Part shown: positions 59,183-64,000 of the stretch, piece after piece | Layout: each line of letters starts with the position of its first letter | How positions within the stretch are numbered: the stretch's first letter is position 1 | NCBI GenBank assembly: GCA_004802705.1 | Contig: SGPL01000076.1 | Span: 1 to 64,000 of the forward strand | Source of the DNA: Bondarzewia mesenterica | Taxonomy: Eukaryota > Basidiomycota > Agaricomycetes > Russulales > Bondarzewiaceae | DNA: 64,000 bases | Direction: 5' to 3' | Notes under the pieces: generated by a model | Told to the model about the DNA's origin: nothing | Database searches by the model: none | The model's input: only the letters and a program-made list of their open reading frames with translations | Made by a program: the position numbers and the translations under genes

Positions 59183-60136
59183 TCATCTAGACCAAGGGGA
59201 AGATGAGGGTTTGTCTGCTTTTCTTCGTTCGGCTTCCAACAATGCGTCAAACTTGGCCTGTTCTGCAGCGCGGTCGTCCATGTCCGAAGTGGGACTTCGC
59301 GATCCCGCGTCGTCGGCGGATTGTGGAGCAACTGGGAGACGTGAGCGTTCTTGATTCTGCCGCAATTCGTCCCAGGTCGAGCGCGGTCCGTTGCGCGCGT
59401 TAACGGCGCGTATTTCCCCCCAGCGGCCTGTCCGGGAAGGATCAACAGGGCTTTGCGCTGGCTTTGGGGCTGCAAGGAAGATACCTTCAGCAGGTGACAC
59501 AGCATCAGTGTATAAGAGACTTGCCGGGGGCGGCGGGGGCGGAGGTAGGCGTTTCGCGACTGTCATCGAACGCTTCATTCCAATCGTGCTGTGCGCGATC
59601 TGTATCTTGTCCTTCCTGCTCCGCGGTCCGGCTCGGTGCTCCCACCGGAAGACCGAGTGGACGCTGACCGCCCGTGCGGATGTTGACATTCTCCAAGGCA
59701 CGGAAAAAGCCAGAGCGGTTATCGAGAGAGCCTACAAAGTCCCTGTGGGCTTCTGCGATGCGAACTTGACCGTAGAGGACGCCGATGACGGAGGCTATTG
59801 CGCCCGAGGAGCTCATGCGGGTGATGGACATGGGAGGGCGCCTGAAGAATTGGCCATAGGCAAGCACACTGGTTGCGCCAAGCATACCGAAGAGGACCTA
59901 AGAGCAACGTGTGTTCTGCGATCAAGGATTGAGGGCATGTGGGTAAGGGCAAGACTAACGGGCATATAACGGCTCTTGTGTGAAGGGTAGAAGGTGGCGG
60001 CGGCGTCAAAGTCGTGCTGGGTGATCGTGCCATTCTCGAGCTCTGGACGAAGGAGCTCTTCTGCTCTGGCGCGGGAGGTGAAGGTTTCTCTGAACCAAGG
60101 GATAGGGTATACGGCTTGTGCAGGCTGAGGAGGCAT
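59183..60136 (-). CDS. Small membrane protein of unknown function
   Basis: Starts at ATG 60136 (MPPQPAQAVYPIPWFRE). Exon 2 is entered over a GTTAGT donor and continues VLFGMLGATSVLAYGQFFRR and ISRM-like text with SSSGAIASVIGVLYGQVRIA, two hydrophobic segments. Removing a roughly 108-nt intron (ACGGGCG|GTCAGC ... GATGACAG|TCGCG) joins ENVNIRTG to VAKRLPPPPPPPASLL and on to RSTWDELRQNQERSR and a Glu/Lys/Arg-rich end (AKFDALLEAERRKADK), stop at 59183. The plan, a short N-terminus, two membrane helices and a charged tail, resembles small mitochondrial or ER proteins, but I name no family. The third splice is less certain. Confidence 0.65.
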
Positions 60137-60377
60137 TGGAACAGGCACGGTGTGACATAACGCGTCAACGGGATACTGTAATAACCTGTAATAGCAATAT
60201 CGTCACGTCACGGTGGTTATTAAATAGGGCTTACTTGGGGAGCGTCTCCGGCGTCAAAGCTCCTTGCGGCCGTCGGCGGCGCCCAGCTTGCAACCAGGAC
60301 AGCAGCAAACCCGTCTCCCCTCGCCTTTCGATCCTTACAAAAGCCCTCAGTGCATCGTCAACCATTCATTCTGTCTC
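60137..60377. promoter_or_regulatory. Divergent promoter region, small membrane protein / RhoGEF
   Basis: 241 bp between opposed start codons; no element resolved. Confidence 0.4.
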
Positions 60378-63300
60378 ATGAACGCTGGTCTCGTCTTCGG
60401 TACCCACGACAAAGCCTTGCCGAACCCCGGCGCGAACAAGCTCCCACCGCCTCCGCCCGACGACCAATTCTCTTCCTCCTACGCGCCCCCGCAGCCTCCT
60501 CCAAAATTCAATTTTGATTCAGAGCAGAGTTCTTCTCCAGCCGGTCTTCGTCCGCAGTTCATCGATACCTCTTTCTCTGCAGACTCGCTTACTCCCGGTA
60601 TGTTTCGTGGCCGACTGCATGTATGCGTGTATAAGCAACTCATTGTCTGCACCCGGCTTGCCAGGACCGAATCATGCTCTTCCACCAACCCCTACGAGCC
60701 CCGCAAGCTCCATATCCTCCGCAGATGGACGCGTCAAGAAATCTAATCCCCTGATCGACCTCATTGAGACCGAGAAAACATACGTTGACCAACTAACGGG
60801 TGTCATCCGAGTGCGTAGTATACTTTACGACACCGCGAGCATACTCACACATAATCTCAATAGAAAGTAGCTTCAGCATGGTCGCGATCAAACCTCCCTC
60901 CACCAGAGCTCGACCTCATGTTCCGGAGCCTGGAGAGCGTATACAAGGCCAACCGTTCATTGCTCGGGGTAAGTTCGTTGACTCTAGACGTTATTACATA
61001 GCTGATCCATGGGCAGCGGCTGAAAGAAATCGGTACAAACCCGTCAAACCCCAAGGCGCTCGGAGACCTTCTCATGCGATGGGTCAGCATCGACACTTGA
61101 CTGCTGCCCACTGACCTTCGCTGATATTGAATCCAGATTGACGACCTTGAGGCACCGTACAACAGTTATTGTGAAAGATTTTGTACTGGTTTCGACAATT
61201 GGGAACCCGTGCAGTCCAATTCGCGACTACCTACCATGCTCGCATCCTTTTCCGCAACCAATCCCTTGCCTGTACCCGCAGGCGGGCCTGCGCATCCGTC
61301 TGCACCCCCACTATGGACACTGGATGAGCTCTTCCTTCTCCCCAAAGGCAGGATAAAGTATTACAAAAAGCTTTATGGGAGATTGCTCAAGGGCACTCAA
61401 CCGGGGCGCAAGGATTACAAGCTTTTAATGGGTGCTGCAGAGAAGCTCGACAGACTTCTGGCAACCATTGAAGTACGAGCGAGCGTTCGTGTCGATCAAT
61501 TATCGTCGGAGGCGACACTACAACAACCGGAGGACGAAGTGGTCATTGACTTTCGTAGCCAGATCAACGGTTTGACCGTGCCAACCATGTCCGTCCCTGA
61601 TCCTGGTTCGGCTCCTGGGAGCGATATCAGCTCTCCACGCGGCTCTAGTCACTCCAGCGGGTATGGTGCTGTTGATCGTCAATGTGTACTGACGTAGACT
61701 AATGATTCCCTTGTAGCGCACGGTCTTCGGGAGGCACTGGTCAAACCTCCATCGATCGTGGACCTCTGCTCATACCCCTTTCTGACTTGGAACGACGTCT
61801 CTCAACAGATCAATGCTTAGACATCTTCACAATGAAGCCGAAGGTACACGCATCGTCTCTTTTGTCAATGAACGGAATTGCTGAATCCTCGGTAACAGCA
61901 AGTCCGCCTCCAAATTTTTCCGCCCAACCTTTCTTTCAAGCGAGAAATGCGCGTAGCAGCGGACGTCTTTATCCGGTTGACGCCGAGATCGACAGGTGTC
62001 GAGGTGACCCATCCTCGGGGCAGGATCTTCATTCTGTCGGACTTGTTCCTCTCTTCGGAGCGGATGCTGCCGGAGGAACAGGCCTCCAGCGGATCGGAGG
62101 CGGACATGTGGCTCTTATTTCCTCCGCTGGCCGGAAAGTTTTTGAGGGTTGCGGATGTTGAAGGACAAGGTCAGTGACATCAAAATATTCCGAAATAGAA
62201 TGATAGCATACTTAATGTGAATAATGCGCATAGATAATGTGTTGCAGGTCACCATCTTGAAGAAAGAAAAACTTATTTTAGAGTTTGATTCTAAGCAGAT
62301 GCGCGACCGCGTTCGGACAGAGTTCGCAGAGTGCATTGAATTCGCCACAGCCAGTAGGTTTATTTCTGAACATCGTCAAACACTTACTTAATTCCGTCTC
62401 TTCACAGTTGCGGCATCCAGCAAACAACCGGTCCCGCCCATGCCTGCGCTCAACGGATTGCCCAAGTCTCCATCAGCACCTTTGAATATGGAACGCAGCG
62501 GTCCACCTTCATCACACTCGGTTCCCGATCTCCACACATCTTCCCCAGGAGGCAGTAGTAGAAGCCCCCCGCCGAATAGGGCATCCTCTCCTAGTGGTGG
62601 TCTGATCACGAATGCGTTTAACGGCAGAGAATCTTCACACCGCAGCTCTGGCACTCCGTCGCGCAGCAGTTCTGGTAGTGGTCCAGTGCCGTCCCAATCA
62701 ATCATGGAGGGTGTCTCTCGATTGATGCTTTCTCCCGAGCCACAGATGCAGCAAGGTGCCCAGCGACAGCCTTCGCTTCATGATCAAACATCTGGTCCCA
62801 TGCGACCTATGCGAACTTCTTCACAAGCCCAAACAATTGCTGCTCCAGCACCAGTACAGGGTCGACCGTTTTCTCCTGGAGAGTTTTCAAACCCGACGTC
62901 TTACGCTCCTGGTCAAAAAACAATACCTGGCCCGGGACCGGGGTCGTTTGGTCCTGGTCAGGTAATGCCTGGTGGGCCGTCATCCTTGGCTCCGGGACAA
63001 ATCATTGCACCACCCCGAGGTGCGAGTGCGGGCCCAATGGGTCGGCCGTTCCAACCTCCACCTCCTGGTCAGGCTCGGCCGCCTTTCAACCGCCAACAAT
63101 CGAACCCTCAGGGCATGCCCGGCAACGGTATATATGCGCCACAACCGCCATATGCCACTCCCGCCGGTCGCGCGCCCTCCGATCCCTCTTTCCAAGGCGG
63201 TTTCCGTATAAGCCCTTCCGGAAACATGGGACCTCCGAATCCGCCCTATGCCTCTGTCCCAGGACGCGCACCTTCGGATCCTTCATTCCAGGGCGGACTC

Positions 63301-63906
63301 CGCAAGACTTCCTCCTCATACTCTCTGGCATCACAGTATGATAGCCGTACATTTTCGGCTGCCAGCGCTCCGCCCATGCCTCCGCATCAGCCCGGCGGCT
63401 TCTCGCGCAATGATTCGTTCTCGTCGTTACAAGCGACGGGACCACCGCTCCTCCCCTCCGCGCAGATGTCGTCGCGTTCAATATCAATGGCGAGTGGTTC
63501 ACTCGACGATTTGAGTCCGCCAAACTCCCCAACGCAGGAGACGCAGCCCCAGGGCCCGATCGTCATGACGGTCTCGGCGCAAATGAAGTGCAAGATTTTC
63601 CTCAAGCAGCACCATGCCCAGTGGAAATCGCTCGGGGCGGCCAAGCTCAAGCTCTATCGTCAGGAGCCGACGAACGTGAAGCAGCTCGTCGTCGAGGCGG
63701 ATGATAAGCGCTCTTCAGTGCTGATCTCGACGATCGTGTTAACGGACGGCGTCGAGCGCGTTGGTAAGACGGGCGTCGCGATTGAATTGAGCGACGAAGG
63801 CGCGCGGACAGGGATTGTGTATATGATCCAGTTGAGGAACGAGAAGAGCGCTGGGGGTTTGTTCGAGAGTTTGCTTGCGGGGTCGGACCGGGGACAGGTA
63901 TTGTAG
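60378..63906 (+). CDS. RhoGEF (DH-PH) protein with C-terminal PH-like domain
   Basis: Guanine-nucleotide exchange factor for Rho GTPases. Starts MNAGLVFGTHDKALPNPG and a Pro-rich N-terminus. The DH domain begins LIDLIETEKTYVDQLTGVIR and continues PPPELDLMFRSLESVYKANRSLLGRL, LMRWIDDLEAPYNSYCERF and AAEKLDRLLATIEVRAS. A PH module follows: VRVAADVFIRL-type strands, RGRIFILSDLFLSSERM, VTILKKEKLILEFDSKQMRDRV. Then about 330 residues of Pro/Gly/Ser-rich linker with a 21-residue unit repeated twice, and a final globular part (MKCKIFLKQHHAQWKSLGAAKLKLYRQ to ELSDEGARTGIVYMIQL) that resembles PH/RanBD-like folds. About nine exons, the last very long. Stop at 63906; an extra exon beyond is possible. Confidence 0.85.
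63145..63303 (+). repeat. Two-copy 63-nt coding repeat in the RhoGEF linker
   Basis: 63145-63207 and 63241-63303 encode PPYA-T/S-P/V-A/P-GRAPSDPSFQGG-F/L-R. The codons differ at many third positions, so the duplication is old and the protein sequence has been retained. Confidence 0.85.
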
Positions 63907-64000
63907 GCGTGTGGGCTGTCTCGGGATCGCTGGACTTAATAGTAGTTGGTTGATGTTAGACTCTTGCACCTGGGTATACACATTCGCTCCCTCCCTCGCC

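Noticed and set aside
59505..59701. Frameshift in the small membrane protein gene
   Set aside because: An intron of about 108 nt explains the frame change, although this splice remains only a prediction.
59391..59969. 192-codon plus-strand ORF
   Set aside because: Antisense shadow of the minus-strand membrane protein gene; low-complexity Gly text comes from its Pro run.
1..64000. tRNA, rRNA, CRISPR arrays, bacterial-type operons or an intact transposon
   Set aside because: I looked for T-loop-like GTTCGA/GTTCAA contexts, direct repeat arrays and transposase or reverse transcriptase motifs and found none convincing.

Overview
The window looks like nuclear DNA of a mushroom-forming basidiomycete (Agaricomycetes). 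Reasons: dense protein-coding genes on both strands, each cut by many short introns (mostly 50-65 nt, GT-AG with a few GC-AG), and a gene set made of eukaryotic and fungus-specific families (Zn2Cys6 regulators with fungal_trans domains, SHB17-type bisphosphatase, YHM2 carrier, MMSDH, TRAPP subunit, seipin). There are no operons, no CRISPR, and I found no tRNA or rRNA. All CDS coordinates are genomic spans that include introns; I worked out splice sites by hand from the reading frames and family conservation.

Layout. 1-8.7 kb: 3'-truncated Rab GDI (with an apparent 1-nt frameshift), a Myb/SANT-like protein, methylmalonate-semialdehyde dehydrogenase, a broken F-box gene, LMW protein tyrosine phosphatase. 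8.7-14.5 kb: SH3BGR-like thioredoxin-fold protein and an SDR reductase in a stretch peppered with single N bases, then seipin and a divergent conserved unknown. 15-21.5 kb: a small conserved fungal protein, an LCCL-domain multi-pass membrane protein, a zinc-finger-like protein, a WW-domain protein. 21.9-26.8 kb: TRAPPC8/Trs85. 27.4-28.8 kb: a second, heavily broken F-box gene. 29.2-34.5 kb: MOSC/mARC-like protein, Mpv17/PMP22 protein, YHM2 carrier. 35.4-42.6 kb: a long coiled-coil protein, SHB17-like sedoheptulose bisphosphatase, Rac1 GTPase. 43.7-47.2 kb: a large type II membrane protein. 47.8-58.9 kb: two paralogous Zn2Cys6 factors enclosing prephenate dehydratase, the CPSF30/Yth1 zinc-finger protein and a YjbQ/UPF0047 protein. 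59.2-63.9 kb: a small membrane protein and a RhoGEF (DH-PH) protein.

Most genes are housekeeping and unrelated, apart from loose themes: membrane traffic (GDI, Trs85), Rho signalling (Rac1, RhoGEF), lipid droplet and mitochondrial functions (seipin, YHM2, Mpv17, MMSDH, mARC-like).

The most unusual signal is not a gene but gene structure. Several genes can be translated into their conserved protein only if extremely small exons are used: two consecutive 3-nt exons in YHM2, a 7-nt exon in the SHB17-like gene, and 5-nt and 10-nt exons in one Zn2Cys6 gene whose paralogue 8 kb away has the same residues uninterrupted. GC-AG introns recur as well, one of them splitting the Rac1 P-loop between Lys and Thr. 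I found no convincing new biological system beyond this.
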